A DNA stretch of 64,000 nt from Snodgrassella alvi (GCF_002777425.1 NZ_MDVC01000055.1:41746-105745); one strand, 5' to 3'; counted from the first letter of the stretch, positions 31,501 to 42,211 are shown. Translations and numbers: made by a program. The notes: generated by a model from the sequence alone, not told the origin.

Positions 31501-32758
31501 TAACAAGGGTGAGCTGGTAGTAATCGGCCGCTCATCTGAAATCGTGATACATGATGATATCGGTCGTGAGCGTGAACGCCATAAAGTACCTTACGGTGCT
31601 TTGTTGCAGGCCAAAGATGGCGGTGTGGTGAAAGCTGGCCAGACTCTGGCTACCTGGGATCCGCATACCCGTCCGATGATTACCGAGTTTGCAGGTCGTG
31701 TTCGCTTTGAGAATATCGAAGAAGGCGTGACTGTAGCGAAACAAACCGACGATGTAACCGGTTTGTCCACCTTGGTGGTAATTGATGGTAAACGTCGCTC
31801 GTCTACCCAGTCCAAACTGTTGCGTCCAACTGTAAAACTCTTGGATGAAAAAGGCGAAGAAATTCGCATGGCTGGTAGTGAAACCGCTGTTTCCATGGCT
31901 TTCCCGGTAGGTGCGGTGATTACCGTACGCGAAGGACAGGAAGTAGGTAAGGGCGATGTGCTGGCGCGTATTCCGCAGGCTTCATCCAAAACCCGCGATA
32001 TTACCGGTGGTTTGCCACGCGTGGCTGAGTTGTTTGAAGCACGTACCCCTAAAGATGTGGGCATGCTGGCAGAAGTAACCGGTACTGTATCCTTTGGTAA
32101 AGAAACCAAGGGTAAACAGCGTCTGATCATCACTGATGCAGATGGTGTTGCCTATGAGACCTTGATTTCTAAAGAAAAACAGGTGCTAGTACATGATGGT
32201 CAGGTAGTTAACCGTGGTGAAGTGATTGTTGACGGTGCGGTAGATCCACACGATATTCTGCGCTTGCAGGGTATTGAAGCACTGGCGCGTTACATCGTGC
32301 AGGAAGTACAGGAAGTGTATCGTCTGCAAGGTGTGAAGATTTCCGACAAGCATATCGAAGTGATTATTCGCCAGATGTTGCGTCGAGTGAATATCGCTGA
32401 TGCTGGTGACAGCCACTTCATTACCGGTGAGCAGGTTGAACGCGGTGATGTCATGATCGCCAATGAAAAACTGCTGGCCGAAGGTAAGGAACCGGTACGC
32501 TTTGATAACGTATTGCTTGGTATTACCAAAGCATCGTTATCTACTGATTCCTTTATCTCTGCGGCTTCCTTCCAGGAAACTACACGTGTACTGACTGAAG
32601 CAGCAATTATGGGCAAACGCGATGATTTACGCGGCCTGAAAGAAAATGTGATTGTAGGTCGTCTGATTCCGGCCGGTACTGGTCTGACTTACCATCGCAG
32701 CCGTCGTCAGAAATGGCAGGAACAGGTAGCTGCTGAAGCGGCTGATAAAAGCGAATAA
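28583..32758 (+). CDS. rpoC: RNA polymerase subunit beta'
   Basis: The beta' subunit has 1391 residues. The N-terminal zinc ribbon ([20 protein letters not shown]) is near residue 70. The absolutely conserved catalytic loop NADFDGDQ holds the three Mg-binding aspartates near 460. The second zinc site uses the Cys residues around [15 protein letters not shown] near 897, and the bridge-helix/trigger-loop [16 protein letters not shown] is near 930. A strong terminator follows. Confidence 0.98.
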   Translation: MKALSDLFNPLQNVSAEEEFDAIKIGIASPDTIRSWSYGEVKKPETINYRTFKPERDGLFCAKIFGPIKDYECLCGKYKRLKFRGVTCEKCGVEVTLSKVRRERMGHIELAAPVAHIWFLKSLPSRLGMVLDMTLRDIERILYFEAYVVTDPGLTSLQPRQLLSEEEFINKYEEFGGDFEAKMGAEGIRDLLRAMDIAHEVTVLRQELESTSSDTKIKKIAKRLKVLEAFQRSGMRLEWMIMDVLPVLPPDLRPLVPLDGGRFATSDLNDLYRRVINRNNRLKRLLELRAPDIIVRNEKRMLQEAVDSLLDNGRRGKAMTGANKRPLKSLADMIKGKGGRFRQNLLGKRVDYSGRSVITVGPYLRLHQCGLPKKMALELFKPFIFHKLEQLDPTVTTIKKAKKMVEQEEPIVWDILEDVIREHPILLNRAPTLHRLGIQAFEPILIEGKAIQLHPLVCTAFNADFDGDQMAVHVPLSLEAQMEARTLMLASNNVLSPANGDPIIVPSQDIVLGLYYMTRDKINGKGEGSLFADVKEVHRAYQTRQVELGTKITVRLREWVKNGQDEFVPVVNRYETTVGRALLSEILPKGLSFEHINKTLKKKEISKLINASFRRCGLRDTVIFADHLMYTGYAFSTRAGISICVDDMLVPESKPQFLAEANAEVKEIEDQYRQGLVTNGERYNKVVDIWGRTGDKIAKAMMDNLSTQKVVDREGNLVDQESFNSIYMMADSGARGSAAQIKQLSGMRGLMAKPDGSIIETPITSNFREGLTVLQYFISTHGARKGLADTALKTANSGYLTRRLVDVTQDLVVVEDDCGTNDGFVMKAVVQGGDIIESLRDRVLGRVTAEDVVDPTSGETLVDAGTLLNESLVDLIDNSGVDEIKVRTPITCKTRHGLCAKCYGRDLARGKLVNAGESVGVIAAQSIGEPGTQLTMRTFHIGGAASRAAAASQVEAKSGGTVRFSSQMRYVANNKGELVVIGRSSEIVIHDDIGRERERHKVPYGALLQAKDGGVVKAGQTLATWDPHTRPMITEFAGRVRFENIEEGVTVAKQTDDVTGLSTLVVIDGKRRSSTQSKLLRPTVKLLDEKGEEIRMAGSETAVSMAFPVGAVITVREGQEVGKGDVLARIPQASSKTRDITGGLPRVAELFEARTPKDVGMLAEVTGTVSFGKETKGKQRLIITDADGVAYETLISKEKQVLVHDGQVVNRGEVIVDGAVDPHDILRLQGIEALARYIVQEVQEVYRLQGVKISDKHIEVIIRQMLRRVNIADAGDSHFITGEQVERGDVMIANEKLLAEGKEPVRFDNVLLGITKASLSTDSFISAASFQETTRVLTEAAIMGKRDDLRGLKENVIVGRLIPAGTGLTYHRSRRQKWQEQVAAEAADKSE

Positions 32759-32779
32759 GCTTGAATTACTGTTGTAACC

Positions 32780-32818
32780 AAAACAAAACCGCTGAGTGTC
32801 TTTCAGCGGTTTTGTTTT
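32780..32818 (+). terminator. Terminator of the rpoBC operon
   Basis: A perfect 16-bp stem (32780-32795 with 32803-32818) encloses a 7-nt loop, A-rich on the left and T-rich on the right. Transcription of rpoBC ends here before the separate str promoter. Confidence 0.92.
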
Positions 32819-32880
32819 GTGTATGAATCCTTACATTGTTGTTTTTCTGATGAATTAAATAGAATTAAAATTTGATTATC

Positions 32881-32910
32881 TTGACCAGCAATGTTTTGAA
32901 ATGCTAAAAT
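32881..32910 (+). promoter_or_regulatory. Sigma-70 promoter of the str operon
   Basis: TTGACC (32881-32886), an 18-bp spacer and TAAAAT (32905-32910) with a TGn extension lie 60 bases before rpsL. Confidence 0.7.
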
Positions 32911-32969
32911 TGAACACTTTGCCGGCATGGTGTCGGCATGTATTGACTCAACAGGATAAAAGAGAAAAT

Positions 32970-33341
32970 ATGCCTACTATCAACCAATTGGTACGCAAAG
33001 GACGTCAAGCTCCAGTTTACGTCAACAAAGTACCTGCTTTAGAGGCTTGCCCTCAAAAACGTGGTGTGTGCACCCGTGTATATACTACTACCCCGAAAAA
33101 ACCTAACTCAGCTTTGCGTAAAGTGTGCAAAGTGCGTCTGACCAACGGTTATGAAGTGATTTCATATATCGGCGGTGAAGGCCACAACTTGCAGGAACAC
33201 AGCGTAGTGCTGATTCGCGGCGGTCGTGTAAAAGACTTGCCAGGTGTGCGTTATCACACTGTTCGTGGTTCTTTGGACACCGCTGGTGTGAAAGACCGTA
33301 AACAGTCCCGTTCTAAATACGGTGCTAAACGTCCTAAATAA
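32970..33341 (+). CDS. rpsL: 30S ribosomal protein S12
   Basis: S12 is in the decoding centre. ATG32970 ([12 protein letters not shown]) gives 123 residues; the upstream in-frame extension covers the promoter and is rejected. Streptomycin-resistance positions carry the sensitive residues: lysines in [13 protein letters not shown] and in [13 protein letters not shown]. It is the first gene of the str operon. Confidence 0.97.
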   Translation: MPTINQLVRKGRQAPVYVNKVPALEACPQKRGVCTRVYTTTPKKPNSALRKVCKVRLTNGYEVISYIGGEGHNLQEHSVVLIRGGRVKDLPGVRYHTVRGSLDTAGVKDRKQSRSKYGAKRPK

Positions 33342-33433
33342 GTGGACGCATCGGCAGAATAACTGTCGAGTAAGTGAATATTTACATAAATATTCGTGGG
33401 CAATGCCCAGCTGAATAGTTTAAGGAAATTGAA

Positions 33434-33904
33434 ATGCCAAGACGTAGAGAAGTCCCAAAACGTGACATATTGCCAGATCCGAAATTCGGCAGTATCGAAT
33501 TATCCAAATTCATGAATGTGCTGATGATTGACGGTAAAAAATCTGTTGCTGAACGCATTGTATATGGTGCTTTAGAACAGATTGCTAAAAAAACCGGCAA
33601 AGAAGCCATTGAAGTGTTTAACGAAGCTATTGCCAATGCCAAACCGGTTGTAGAAGTAAAAAGCCGTCGTGTTGGTGGTGCAAACTATCAAGTTCCTGTT
33701 GAGGTTCGTTCTACCCGCCGTCTGGCTCTGGCCATGCGCTGGGTACGCGATGCAGCTCGTAAACGCGGTGAGAAATCCATGGATTTGCGTCTGGCAGGTG
33801 AATTAATTGATGCGGCAGAAGGCCGCGGCGGTGCATTGAAAAAACGTGAGGAAGTACATCGCATGGCTGAAGCCAACAAGGCCTTCTCTCACTTCCGCTT
33901 CTAA
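33434..33904 (+). CDS. rpsG: 30S ribosomal protein S7
   Basis: S7 nucleates assembly of the 30S head and, in E. coli, represses the str operon. It is 156 residues, with [20 protein letters not shown] at the start and the [16 protein letters not shown] signature near 76. It is preceded by AAGGAAATTGAA. Confidence 0.97.
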   Translation: MPRRREVPKRDILPDPKFGSIELSKFMNVLMIDGKKSVAERIVYGALEQIAKKTGKEAIEVFNEAIANAKPVVEVKSRRVGGANYQVPVEVRSTRRLALAMRWVRDAARKRGEKSMDLRLAGELIDAAEGRGGALKKREEVHRMAEANKAFSHFRF

Positions 33905-33922
33905 TGCAGAAAGGCAATTATT

Positions 33923-36025
33923 GTGGCTCGTAAAACTCCTATTGAACAATACCGTAATATCGGTATTTCTGCACACATTGATGCTGGTAAAACCACCACT
34001 TCAGAACGTATTCTGTTTTACACCGGCATGACCCACAAATTGGGTGAAGTTCATGACGGTGCGGCCACTACCGACTGGATGGAGCAGGAACAGGAACGCG
34101 GTATTACCATTACTTCTGCTGCCGTAACCACCTTCTGGAAAGGTATGGCAGGCCAGTTTAAAGAACATCGCCTGAATATTATTGATACCCCGGGACACGT
34201 GGATTTTACCGTTGAGGTAGAACGTTCTATGCGTGTACTGGACGGTGCAGTTATGGTTTACTGTGCTGTGGGTGGTGTACAGCCTCAGTCTGAAACTGTA
34301 TGGCGTCAGGCCAATAAATACAAAGTGCCACGTCTGGCCTTTGTAAACAAAATGGACCGTCAGGGTGCCAACTTCTTCCGCGTGGTTGAACAGATGCAAA
34401 CCCGTCTGCGTGCCAATCCAGTACCGATTGTGATTCCTGTAGGTGCTGAAGACGGTTTCGAGGGCGTGGTAGATCTGCTGAAAATGCAGGCTATCGTATG
34501 GGATGATGCAACTCAGGGTCTGAAATTTGAGTATGCAGACATTCCTGCCGATCTGAAAGACGTTGCTGCAGAATGGCGCGAAAAAATGGTTGAAGCTGCT
34601 GCTGAAGCCAACGAAGAACTGATGGAAAAATACCTTGGCGGCGAAGAGCTGAGCGAGGAAGAAATCGTTGCTGCGCTGCGTGCCCGTACACTGGCTGGCG
34701 AAATTCAGCCGGTATTGTGTGGTTCTGCCTTTAAGAACAAAGGTGTACAGCGCCTGCTGGATGCTGTGGTTGAGTACCTGCCCAGCCCGACAGACATCCC
34801 GCCAGTAGCTGGTGAAAAAGCAGATGGTGAAAAAGACAGCCGTAAAGCCAGCGATGACGAGAAATTCTCCGCTTTGGCGTTTAAACTGATGAACGACAAA
34901 TACGTTGGCCAGCTGACTTTCATCCGCGTGTACTCTGGCGTGGTGAAATCTGGTGACACCGTAGTAAACTCAGTTAAAGGCACCAAAGAACGTATTGGTC
35001 GTCTGGTACAGATGAAAGCCAATGACCGTGATGAAATCGAAGAAGTACGTGCCGGTGACATCGCTGCTGTGATTGGTTTGAAAGATGTGACTACTGGTGA
35101 AACTCTGTGTGATTCTGATGCGCCAATTATTCTGGAACGCATGGAATTCCCAGAACCAGTGATTCACGTTGCTGTTGAACCAAAAACCAAAGCTGACCAG
35201 GAAAAAATGGGCTTGGCTTTGAACCGTTTGGCTAAAGAAGACCCGTCTTTCCGTGTGAAAACTGACGAAGAATCTGGTCAAACCATTATTTCCGGTATGG
35301 GTGAATTGCATCTGGAAATTATTGTAGACCGCATGAAACGCGAATTTGGCGTAGAAGCCAATGTGGGTGCACCACAGGTAGCTTATCGTGAAACCATCCG
35401 CAAATCAGTGGAATCCGAAGCCAAATACGTGAAACAGTCTGGCGGTAAAGGTCAGTATGGTCACGTGGTTATCACTATGGAACCTCTGGAACCAGGTGGT
35501 GTGAACTACGAATTCATCGACGAAATTAAGGGTGGTGTGATTCCACGCGAATTCATTCCGTCTGTGGACAAAGGTATCCGCGATACCATGACCAACGGTA
35601 TTCTGGCCGGCTATCCGGTAGTAGATATCCGTGTACGTTTGACTTTTGGTTCCTACCATGATGTAGACTCTTCGCAAATCGCGTTTGAACTGGCCGGTTC
35701 CATGGCATTCAAAGACGGTATGCGCAAAGCTTCTCCAGTATTGCTGGAGCCAATCATGGCGGTTGAAGTGGAAACACCGGAAGACTACATGGGCGATGTA
35801 ATGGGCGACCTGAACCGTCGTCGTGGCATCGTGCTGGGTATGGACGATGATGGTATCGGTGGCAAGAAAGTTCGCGCCGAGGTACCTCTGGCAGAAATGT
35901 TCGGTTATTCAACCGATCTGCGTTCTGCTACTCAGGGTCGTGCTACCTATTCCATGGAATTCAAGAAATACGCAGAAGCACCAAATAATGTAGCCGAGCA
36001 GGTTATTGCTGCCCGTAAAGGCTAA
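33923..36025 (+). CDS. fusA: Elongation factor G
   Basis: EF-G drives translocation. The GTG start at 33923 gives the canonical [20 protein letters not shown] and 700 residues. GTPase motifs [17 protein letters not shown] and NKMDRQGA are intact, followed by domains II to V ending near [13 protein letters not shown]. It starts 18 bases after rpsG. Confidence 0.98.
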   Translation: MARKTPIEQYRNIGISAHIDAGKTTTSERILFYTGMTHKLGEVHDGAATTDWMEQEQERGITITSAAVTTFWKGMAGQFKEHRLNIIDTPGHVDFTVEVERSMRVLDGAVMVYCAVGGVQPQSETVWRQANKYKVPRLAFVNKMDRQGANFFRVVEQMQTRLRANPVPIVIPVGAEDGFEGVVDLLKMQAIVWDDATQGLKFEYADIPADLKDVAAEWREKMVEAAAEANEELMEKYLGGEELSEEEIVAALRARTLAGEIQPVLCGSAFKNKGVQRLLDAVVEYLPSPTDIPPVAGEKADGEKDSRKASDDEKFSALAFKLMNDKYVGQLTFIRVYSGVVKSGDTVVNSVKGTKERIGRLVQMKANDRDEIEEVRAGDIAAVIGLKDVTTGETLCDSDAPIILERMEFPEPVIHVAVEPKTKADQEKMGLALNRLAKEDPSFRVKTDEESGQTIISGMGELHLEIIVDRMKREFGVEANVGAPQVAYRETIRKSVESEAKYVKQSGGKGQYGHVVITMEPLEPGGVNYEFIDEIKGGVIPREFIPSVDKGIRDTMTNGILAGYPVVDIRVRLTFGSYHDVDSSQIAFELAGSMAFKDGMRKASPVLLEPIMAVEVETPEDYMGDVMGDLNRRRGIVLGMDDDGIGGKKVRAEVPLAEMFGYSTDLRSATQGRATYSMEFKKYAEAPNNVAEQVIAARKG

Positions 36026-36035
36026 CTTATTTACC

Positions 36036-36069
36036 GATAACCTGAAAGTATCTGTGCTTTCAGGTTATC
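36036..36069 (+). terminator. Strong hairpin between fusA and the second tuf
   Basis: A perfect 13-bp stem GATAACCTGAAAG/CTTTCAGGTTATC with an 8-nt loop lacks a proper T-run. It may be an attenuator or an mRNA-stabilising processing site inside the str operon. Confidence 0.65.
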
Positions 36070-36109
36070 ATCGTTCTTTAATTGATCTTTATTCAAGGAA
36101 ACTTAGCTC

Positions 36110-37300
36110 ATGGCTAAAGAAAAATTCGAGCGGAGCAAACCGCACGTAAACGTTGGCACCATCGGTCACGTTGACCATGGTAAAACCACACTGACCGCTG
36201 CAATTTGTACCATTCTGTCCAAAAAATTTGGTGGTGCAGCGAAAGCCTACGATCAGATTGACAATGCCCCGGAAGAAAAAGCCCGTGGTATTACCATTAA
36301 TACTTCACACGTAGAATACGAAACCGCAGAGCGTCACTATGCACACGTTGACTGCCCGGGACACGCTGACTACGTGAAAAACATGATTACCGGTGCTGCA
36401 CAGATGGACGGCGCCATTCTGGTGGTTTCTGCTGCTGACGGCCCAATGCCACAAACTCGTGAGCACATCCTGCTGGCTCGTCAGGTAGGCGTACCTTACA
36501 TCATCGTTTACATGAACAAATGCGACATGGTAGACGACGAAGAGTTGCTGGAACTGGTAGAAATGGAAATCCGTGATCTGCTATCTAGCTACGAATTCCC
36601 TGGTGACGACATTCCATTGATTAAAGGTTCTGCACTGAAAGCACTGGAAGGTGATACTTCTGATATCGGTGAAGCTTCAATCATGGCTTTGGCAGATGCA
36701 TTAGACAGCTACATTCCTACTCCAGAACGTGCAGTAGACAAACCATTCCTGTTGCCGATTGAAGACGTATTCTCAATTTCAGGTCGTGGTACCGTGGTTA
36801 CTGGCCGTGTAGAACGTGGTGTAATCAATGTAGGCGACGAAATTGAAATCGTAGGTCTGAAAGAGACCCAAAAAACCACCTGTACCGGTGTGGAAATGTT
36901 CCGCAAATTGCTGGATCAAGGTCAGGCAGGTGACAACGTAGGTGTATTGTTGCGTGGTACCAAACGTGAAGAAGTAGAACGTGGTCAGGTATTGGCAAAA
37001 CCGGGCAGCATCACTCCGCACACCAAATTCAAAGCAGAAGTTTACGTATTGAGCAAAGAAGAAGGTGGTCGTCATACTCCATTCTTCGCAAACTACCGCC
37101 CACAATTCTATTTCCGTACTACTGACGTAACAGGAGCAGTAAGTCTGGCAGAGGGCGTGGAAATGGTAATGCCAGGTGAAAACGTAACCATCGATGTAGA
37201 ATTGATTCACCCGATTGCGATGGAAGAAGGCTTGCGCTTTGCAATTCGTGAAGGTGGCCGTACAGTTGGTGCCGGTGTGGTTGCTAAAGTTATCGCTTAA
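36110..37300 (+). CDS. tuf: Elongation factor Tu, copy 2
   Basis: The second EF-Tu gene of the window lies in its usual place after fusA. The 396-residue protein is identical to copy 1, with the same [17 protein letters not shown] and NKCDMVD motifs. Near-identity stops at the ends of the reading frame: the upstream leaders differ (AAGGAAACTTAGCTC here against AGGAAGTAGCC), and rpsJ instead of tRNA-Trp follows after 17 bases. This fits gene conversion acting on the coding sequence. Confidence 0.98.
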   Translation: MAKEKFERSKPHVNVGTIGHVDHGKTTLTAAICTILSKKFGGAAKAYDQIDNAPEEKARGITINTSHVEYETAERHYAHVDCPGHADYVKNMITGAAQMDGAILVVSAADGPMPQTREHILLARQVGVPYIIVYMNKCDMVDDEELLELVEMEIRDLLSSYEFPGDDIPLIKGSALKALEGDTSDIGEASIMALADALDSYIPTPERAVDKPFLLPIEDVFSISGRGTVVTGRVERGVINVGDEIEIVGLKETQKTTCTGVEMFRKLLDQGQAGDNVGVLLRGTKREEVERGQVLAKPGSITPHTKFKAEVYVLSKEEGGRHTPFFANYRPQFYFRTTDVTGAVSLAEGVEMVMPGENVTIDVELIHPIAMEEGLRFAIREGGRTVGAGVVAKVIA

Positions 37301-37317
37301 TCAGGAAGAATATAGAT

Positions 37318-37629
37318 ATGAAAAACCAGAAAATCCGTATTCGCCTGAAAGCTTATGACTACGCTTTGATTGACCGTTCTGCTCAGGAAATCGTGGACAC
37401 TGCCAAACGTACTGGCGCTGTGGTAAAAGGCCCGATTCCTTTGCCGACTAAAATTGAACGTTTCAACCTGCTGCGTTCTCCACACGTGAATAAAACTTCA
37501 CGTGAACAGTTGGAAATCCGCACTCATTTGCGTCTGATGGACATTATCGACTGGACTGATAAAACCACCGATGCATTGATGAAACTGGACTTGCCTGCTG
37601 GTGTCGATGTAGAAATCAAAGTTCAATAA
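37318..37629 (+). CDS. rpsJ: 30S ribosomal protein S10 (NusE)
   Basis: S10 is a 30S head protein and, with NusB, binds boxA RNA in antitermination. It is 103 residues starting [20 protein letters not shown], with the [16 protein letters not shown] segment near 58. It follows tuf by 17 bases as the last gene of the str operon, and a terminator comes directly after it. Normally rplC and the rest of the S10 operon follow; here they do not. Confidence 0.97.
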   Translation: MKNQKIRIRLKAYDYALIDRSAQEIVDTAKRTGAVVKGPIPLPTKIERFNLLRSPHVNKTSREQLEIRTHLRLMDIIDWTDKTTDALMKLDLPAGVDVEIKVQ

Positions 37630-37642
37630 TTAATTGAACGCT

Positions 37643-37680
37643 AAAAAAACGGACTTGATATTAATCAGTCCGTTTTTTAT
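37643..37680 (+). terminator. Terminator after rpsJ
   Basis: Stem AAAAAACGGACT (37644-37655) pairs with AGTCCGTTTTTT (37667-37678), ending in a T6 run. It closes the str operon. Confidence 0.92.
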
Positions 37681-37908
37681 TTAATTGCAGCAAGAAATCG
37701 TCTAAATTTATGGACAATATTTTTAATAATCGAATCAATTTTTTTGATTTAAAATAAAATATTTAATTTTCGAACATCCGCCATGACCGAATGGCCGGCC
37801 TGCTTTAATCAGTCTTAATTGCAAGCTAATGTTTCTAACGATGAATAGTTTGACTTTGCTCGATTGGTAACGCTTAAATTAGTGATAAGTAATTGGATTT
37901 ATATAAAC
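37681..37908. other. AT-rich spacer after rpsJ
   Basis: Together with the flanking terminators it forms an about 350-base gap between rpsJ and the convergent aminotransferase gene. I see no frame or RNA in it, and no remnant of rplC. Confidence 0.5.
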
Positions 37909-37938
37909 AAAAAGGCCAATACTAATCAGGTATTGGCC
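37909..37938 (-). terminator. Terminator of the aminotransferase gene
   Basis: A 9-bp perfect stem GGCCAATAC/GTATTGGCC with a 7-nt loop is followed, on the minus strand, by a T5 run. It lies 39 bases past the stop codon. Confidence 0.85.
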
Positions 37939-37976
37939 GGTATATGAACAAGTTCACTATCGTTCTGTTTAAATCT

Positions 37977-39179
37977 TCACAATTTTTCTTGCTGAAGATG
38001 CATTCGATGCTTAATGATATCTGCCAGTATTTTAATTCCCTTGTTAATTTTTTCTTCCGGAACGGTAACAAAAGCCAGCCGCAAGCAATTATTTTTTTCA
38101 GTATAAGCAAAGAAAGTTTCACCGGGAACGAATACTACTTTTTGGTTGATGGCCTCGCTTAGCAACTCAGTAGCATTGATGTTTTCCGGTAATTCAACCC
38201 AGATGAACATACCGCCTTCAGGTTGATTCCAGCTAACTTCTTTAGGCATATATTGTGCTAATGACTGCAACATATACTGACAGCGTGTGCTGTAAAGTTG
38301 ACGGATTTTCGGAATGTGATAGCTGAGAAAATTGTTTTTGCTCAAAATCTGATAAGCGATGTATTGCGTTAGGCTAGGTGTATGTAAATCGGAAGCCTGC
38401 TTCAGTTGTACCAATTTGCCGATAAATTGTTTGTTAGCAACTACATAACCCAAACGCAAACCAGGGGTTAAAATTTTTGAGAATGAACCTAAATAGACAG
38501 TGTTTTCCGGTGCCAAAGTATACAGACCGGGCAGTCGCTGGCCTTGATAATCCAGATCGCCATAAGGATCATCTTCAATCAGTACTAAGCCGTTCTGTTT
38601 TGCTTTTGCAGTTAAAGCCTGCCGCCGCTGTACGGGCAAACGCCGTCCGGTAGGGTTTTGGAAATTGGGAATGCAGTATAGGAACTTCGCCGAGCTTGCC
38701 ACTTCATCATTGATAGATTCAGGAATTAAGCCTTCATTATCACTGGCAATGGCTACATACTCTGGACAGTACTGATTAAAAGATTGTAATGCACCCAGAT
38801 AAGTTGGTGTTTCGACCAGTACTTTATCGTTGACATCGATCAAAGCTTTACCTATCAGATCAAGTGCCTGCTGTGAACCGGTCACAATCAGAATTTCATC
38901 TGCGCTGATTGAGACTTGATCGCGGTTAGACAAATAATTGGCAATCCATTGACGTAGTGGGCCATAGCCTTCCGTTGGTCCATATTGCAGAGCGCCGTAG
39001 ATGTCATCGCTCTCCAATACGGTATTAACGGCTGTCTGAATTTCTGCAAGTGGGAATGCATCTGGTGCCGGTAAGCCGCCAGCAAATGAAATCATATCAG
39101 CTTGTTCGGTGACTTTCAGGATTTCTCGGATGGTTGAGCTTTTTGAAATTTGCACACGACGGGAATATTTCCAGTGCAT
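37977..39179 (-). CDS. PLP-dependent aminotransferase (fold type I, 2-aminoadipate/LysN-like)
   Basis: A 400-residue class I/II aminotransferase. Visible features are ISFAGGLPAPDAFP near 30, the YGPTEGYGPLRQWIA segment near 66, GSQQALDLIGKAL near 103, PNFQNPTGRRL near 169 with the PLP-contact Asn, IEDDPYGDLDY near 200 with the cofactor Asp and Tyr, GSFSKILTPGLRLGYV near 233 with the Schiff-base Lys, and the substrate-carboxylate Arg in LRLAFV near the C-terminus. The sequence style matches broad-specificity 2-aminoadipate or aromatic/branched-chain aminotransferases; the substrate cannot be fixed from sequence. It lacks the N-terminal GntR domain of MocR regulators. It lies alone between two intergenic gaps. 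Confidence 0.85.
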   Translation of the reverse strand: MHWKYSRRVQISKSSTIREILKVTEQADMISFAGGLPAPDAFPLAEIQTAVNTVLESDDIYGALQYGPTEGYGPLRQWIANYLSNRDQVSISADEILIVTGSQQALDLIGKALIDVNDKVLVETPTYLGALQSFNQYCPEYVAIASDNEGLIPESINDEVASSAKFLYCIPNFQNPTGRRLPVQRRQALTAKAKQNGLVLIEDDPYGDLDYQGQRLPGLYTLAPENTVYLGSFSKILTPGLRLGYVVANKQFIGKLVQLKQASDLHTPSLTQYIAYQILSKNNFLSYHIPKIRQLYSTRCQYMLQSLAQYMPKEVSWNQPEGGMFIWVELPENINATELLSEAINQKVVFVPGETFFAYTEKNNCLRLAFVTVPEEKINKGIKILADIIKHRMHLQQEKL

Positions 39180-39447
39180 AAATTAACTTTCTTAGATGAT
39201 GATATGCTTATTTTAGCGTTTAAGTTTAGCTGTTATTTATTATTATTTAAATGGTGAATATTAACAATAGTTAGGATGAGGGGTGCGTCAAATGATCTGC
39301 ATTGCTGTAAGTCATCTTATCAGCAGCAATATTTGTAATGGGTGGGAAATTTGATTATGAAGCTAAACAGAGAAATAGTAGCGTATCGGCAGAAATTTAG
39401 GCAAATACGCTACATATTGTTGTGCATTTGAGCTAATCAGACAATAT

Positions 39448-40674
39448 TTACAGGCAGGCTATTTCGCTAGCCAGCAGATCGGGTACAGTTTCGCGTTGGC
39501 GAATCAGGTGATGTTCTGTACCATTAACCAATACTTCGGCGCCACGGCAGCGGGTATTGTAATTGCTGGCCATACTGGAAGCATAAGCACCGGCACTTTG
39601 AATCAGCAATAAATCGCCGGCTTGAGCAGAAATGGTGCGGTCTTTGGCCAGAAAATCACCGGTTTCACAGATTGGCCCCACCACATCAGCAACAAATTCA
39701 TCTGCTGTTGTCGGGCAGGTATTAAGAATGTTGTGATAGGCCTGATACAACGAAGGACGCATCAAATCATTCATGGCTGCATCGACAATAACAAAGTTCT
39801 TTTCTTCACCTTGCTTGATGTATTCAACTGTGGTGAGCAATCCACCGGCATTACCTATCAGGCTGCGTCCGGGCTCCAGCATTAACTGCAACTTGCGTCC
39901 GGATAGCAATCTGCTGACTGCTGTTGCATAGGCAGCTAAATCCGGCACATTCTCGTTCTGATAAACAATACCTACGCCGCCACCTAAATCAATATGTTCT
40001 AACTCAATATTTTGTTCGGCCAGTTTGTCTACCAGCAGCAACATGCGTTCCAGTGCTTCAATTAAGGGGGATAAATCGGTTAACTGTGAACCGATATGGC
40101 AGTCAATTCCGGTAATTTTTAAATGGGGCAGTGTGGTGGCCAGTTGATAGGCTGCTAAGGCATCCTGATAGGCAATACCGAATTTATTTGCCTTTAATCC
40201 GGTAGAAATATACGGATGGGTATGAGCGTTAACGTCTGGATTGATACGTAATGATATCGGTGCGATTTTATCTAGGCCGGCAGCAATAGTATTAATACGT
40301 TCCAGTTCAGCTAATGATTCAACGTTAAAACAGCGAATATTGTTATTCAGAGCAAATTCAATTTCAGCTTTACTTTTACCTACGCCGGAAAAGATGGTTT
40401 TGCCTGCATCACCACCTGCGAGTAATACCCGTTGCAGTTCACCACCGGAAACAATGTCGAAGCCACACCCAAGCTGAGCGAAGTAACGCAGAATGGATAA
40501 ATTGCTGTTGGCCTTGACTGCATAACATATCAGCGGCTGTAAAGAGGCAAAAGCTTGCTGATACTGGTTGAGGGCAGCAGCCATTGCCTGCTGGCTGTAA
40601 ACGTAGAGTGGGGTGCCATATTCAGCGGCTAGAGCAGAATAGGGTACTTGTTCACATTTGAGAGAATCAGTCAT
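39448..40674 (-). CDS. lysA: Diaminopimelate decarboxylase
   Basis: LysA decarboxylates meso-diaminopimelate to lysine, the last step of lysine synthesis. I place the start at ATG40674 (MTDSLKCEQVPYSALAAEYG), which overlaps the lptM stop by 8 bases and gives 408 residues; a TTG eight codons earlier lies inside lptM. The PLP lysine is in CYAVKANSN, the phosphate-binding glycines are in DLGGGVGIVY near 220, and EPGRSLI and the catalytic Cys of GPICETGD are present. Context with lptM and divergent cyaY is the arrangement known from Pseudomonas and other Proteobacteria. Confidence 0.94.
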   Translation of the reverse strand: MTDSLKCEQVPYSALAAEYGTPLYVYSQQAMAAALNQYQQAFASLQPLICYAVKANSNLSILRYFAQLGCGFDIVSGGELQRVLLAGGDAGKTIFSGVGKSKAEIEFALNNNIRCFNVESLAELERINTIAAGLDKIAPISLRINPDVNAHTHPYISTGLKANKFGIAYQDALAAYQLATTLPHLKITGIDCHIGSQLTDLSPLIEALERMLLLVDKLAEQNIELEHIDLGGGVGIVYQNENVPDLAAYATAVSRLLSGRKLQLMLEPGRSLIGNAGGLLTTVEYIKQGEEKNFVIVDAAMNDLMRPSLYQAYHNILNTCPTTADEFVADVVGPICETGDFLAKDRTISAQAGDLLLIQSAGAYASSMASNYNTRCRGAEVLVNGTEHHLIRQRETVPDLLASEIACL

Positions 40675-40837
40675 GTTTGGGTAGATTTTTCTGGTCAATC
40701 GGGTCGATGGTGAGGCCGGTTTGTACTACGCCATATTTGGCTTTATCGCCTTCCTTGGGCAGATACAGGTCACCTTTATAACCACAGGCAGACAGGAAGC
40801 TGGCTGCAAGTACACCTAAAAATAAAAAACGAAGCAT
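40667..40837 (-). CDS. lptM: Small LptM/YifL-type lipoprotein
   Basis: A 56-residue frame directly upstream of lysA. It has a short signal peptide (MLRFLFLGVLAASF) with lipobox LSAC, so Cys18 is the likely lipidated residue, followed by the family signature GYKGDLYLP and a tail ending in NLPKHD. LptM (formerly YifL) assists oxidative folding of the LptD outer-membrane translocon in E. coli. The gene overlaps lysA by 8 bases, implying translational coupling. Its start ATG40837 follows a purine-rich AGAGAG site. Confidence 0.88.
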   Translation of the reverse strand: MLRFLFLGVLAASFLSACGYKGDLYLPKEGDKAKYGVVQTGLTIDPIDQKNLPKHD

Positions 40838-40968
40838 TAATCTGGCTCTCTATGGTGTAAATGGCAGGTGTAGTGAGACTGCCATAGCGGATAAAACTAG
40901 GATTTAGACATATTATATGGCAAGATAACAGTTTGAATGTAATAAATTGTAGAGTTACGGTAAGCGAA

Positions 40969-41292
40969 ATGACCGAAAGTGAATTTTTACAGTATAGCGA
41001 TGATCTGTTTGGCCACATTGAAGAGAGTATCGATGCCGGTGGCTGGAATCTGGATTGTGAAGCCAGTGGGAATGTGCTCACGGTAGAGGCTGATAGTGGA
41101 GAGCAGATTATTGTTAACCGCCACGCTGCTACTCAGGAATTATGGATAGCGGCGAAAAGTGGTGGCTATCATTTTGCCTGCCAGCATGGGCAATGGCTTT
41201 CAGCACGGGACGGCAGTGAGTTTTTTGCGGTATTGAATCAGGTATTATCTGCCGCCTGTGGTGATGAGGTACAAATTCCGGTATTAAACTGA
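40969..41292 (+). CDS. cyaY: Iron-sulfur cluster assembly protein CyaY (frataxin)
   Basis: CyaY binds iron and modulates the cysteine desulfurase IscS. ATG40969 gives 107 residues, close to the family's length of about 106; the earlier in-frame start at 40933 lies in the divergent promoter region. The protein has the acidic first helix ([22 protein letters not shown]), the GNVLTVE and IIVNRH beta strands, and the conserved [13 protein letters not shown] segment. It is divergent from lptM-lysA. Confidence 0.92.
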   Translation: MTESEFLQYSDDLFGHIEESIDAGGWNLDCEASGNVLTVEADSGEQIIVNRHAATQELWIAAKSGGYHFACQHGQWLSARDGSEFFAVLNQVLSAACGDEVQIPVLN

Positions 41293-41311
41293 TTTTTGCT
41301 AAGGGGCAATT

Positions 41312-42211
41312 ATGTTACACACCTTGATTAAGCATGATTTAAAAGCATTACAGGCTTTTGTGGCTATTGTGGAATGTCAGGGTGTGACTGCGGCACAGAA
41401 GCGGCTGAATATGTCGCAATCGGCCATCAGCACTCATCTGGCTCATCTTGAGGAAAGTCTGGGGGTGATTCTGTGCCGGCGTGGTCGTTCCGGTTTTGCC
41501 TTGACTAAGGCGGGACATCAGTTATACGAAGCCTGTACTTTATTGTTACAGGCCACTAATGAATTTCACCGTGAAGTGCAGAATATTAAATGGCATCGTT
41601 CGGTATTATCTGGTACGTTGCGCATTGGACTGGTTGAGTATCTCTCAACGGATTTCCAACGTGTTCTCAATCAGGTTATTGCCAGTGCCTATCAGCATTA
41701 TCCGGAATTACGGCTGTCGATAGATATCTGTGCACCACAGGATATTGAAATTGCTATTGCCAATAATCAGATGGATTTTGGTATTGGTTATTATTACAGC
41801 TTGCTGAAAAATTTACAGTATCAGCTGGTATTTGAGGAACGTGAGTATATTTATTGCCATGCTTCGCATCCGGCAGCCAAGGTTAAAGATTTAACCCTGA
41901 ATTTACTGGCTGAAGACTATCAATGGGTAAAACGCACTTATGCCCGTCAACAAGAAGGAAATGCTTTGTTGAACGGTAATACAACCGCAGTGGCACATAA
42001 GCAACAGGCGACGCTGCTGTTTATTCTGGCTGGCAGTCATCTTGGCCTGTTATCGGAAGAAGTGGCCGAGCCTTATGTGCGCAGCGGCGTACTGGTACCT
42101 TTGCTGACTCAGCAGGCAACCAATATTGTGAATTATTTTGCGCTAACCCGTCCGACACCAGATCCGAGGGTAAATTGGTTTCTTGGTGAACTCAGTGGGC
42201 TATTGCCTTAA
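41312..42211 (+). CDS. LysR family transcriptional regulator
   Basis: A 299-residue LysR-type regulator with an N-terminal winged helix-turn-helix (DLKALQAFVAIVECQGVTAA, then LNMSQSAISTHLAHLEESLG) and a C-terminal periplasmic-binding-like effector domain from about 95. It begins 19 bases after cyaY, so it may share that transcript. LysR regulators often act on a divergent neighbour, but the adjacent minus-strand gene here is the wrecked ATP-grasp gene, so the original target may have been lost. The effector is unknown. Confidence 0.85.
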   Translation: MLHTLIKHDLKALQAFVAIVECQGVTAAQKRLNMSQSAISTHLAHLEESLGVILCRRGRSGFALTKAGHQLYEACTLLLQATNEFHREVQNIKWHRSVLSGTLRIGLVEYLSTDFQRVLNQVIASAYQHYPELRLSIDICAPQDIEIAIANNQMDFGIGYYYSLLKNLQYQLVFEEREYIYCHASHPAAKVKDLTLNLLAEDYQWVKRTYARQQEGNALLNGNTTAVAHKQQATLLFILAGSHLGLLSEEVAEPYVRSGVLVPLLTQQATNIVNYFALTRPTPDPRVNWFLGELSGLLP

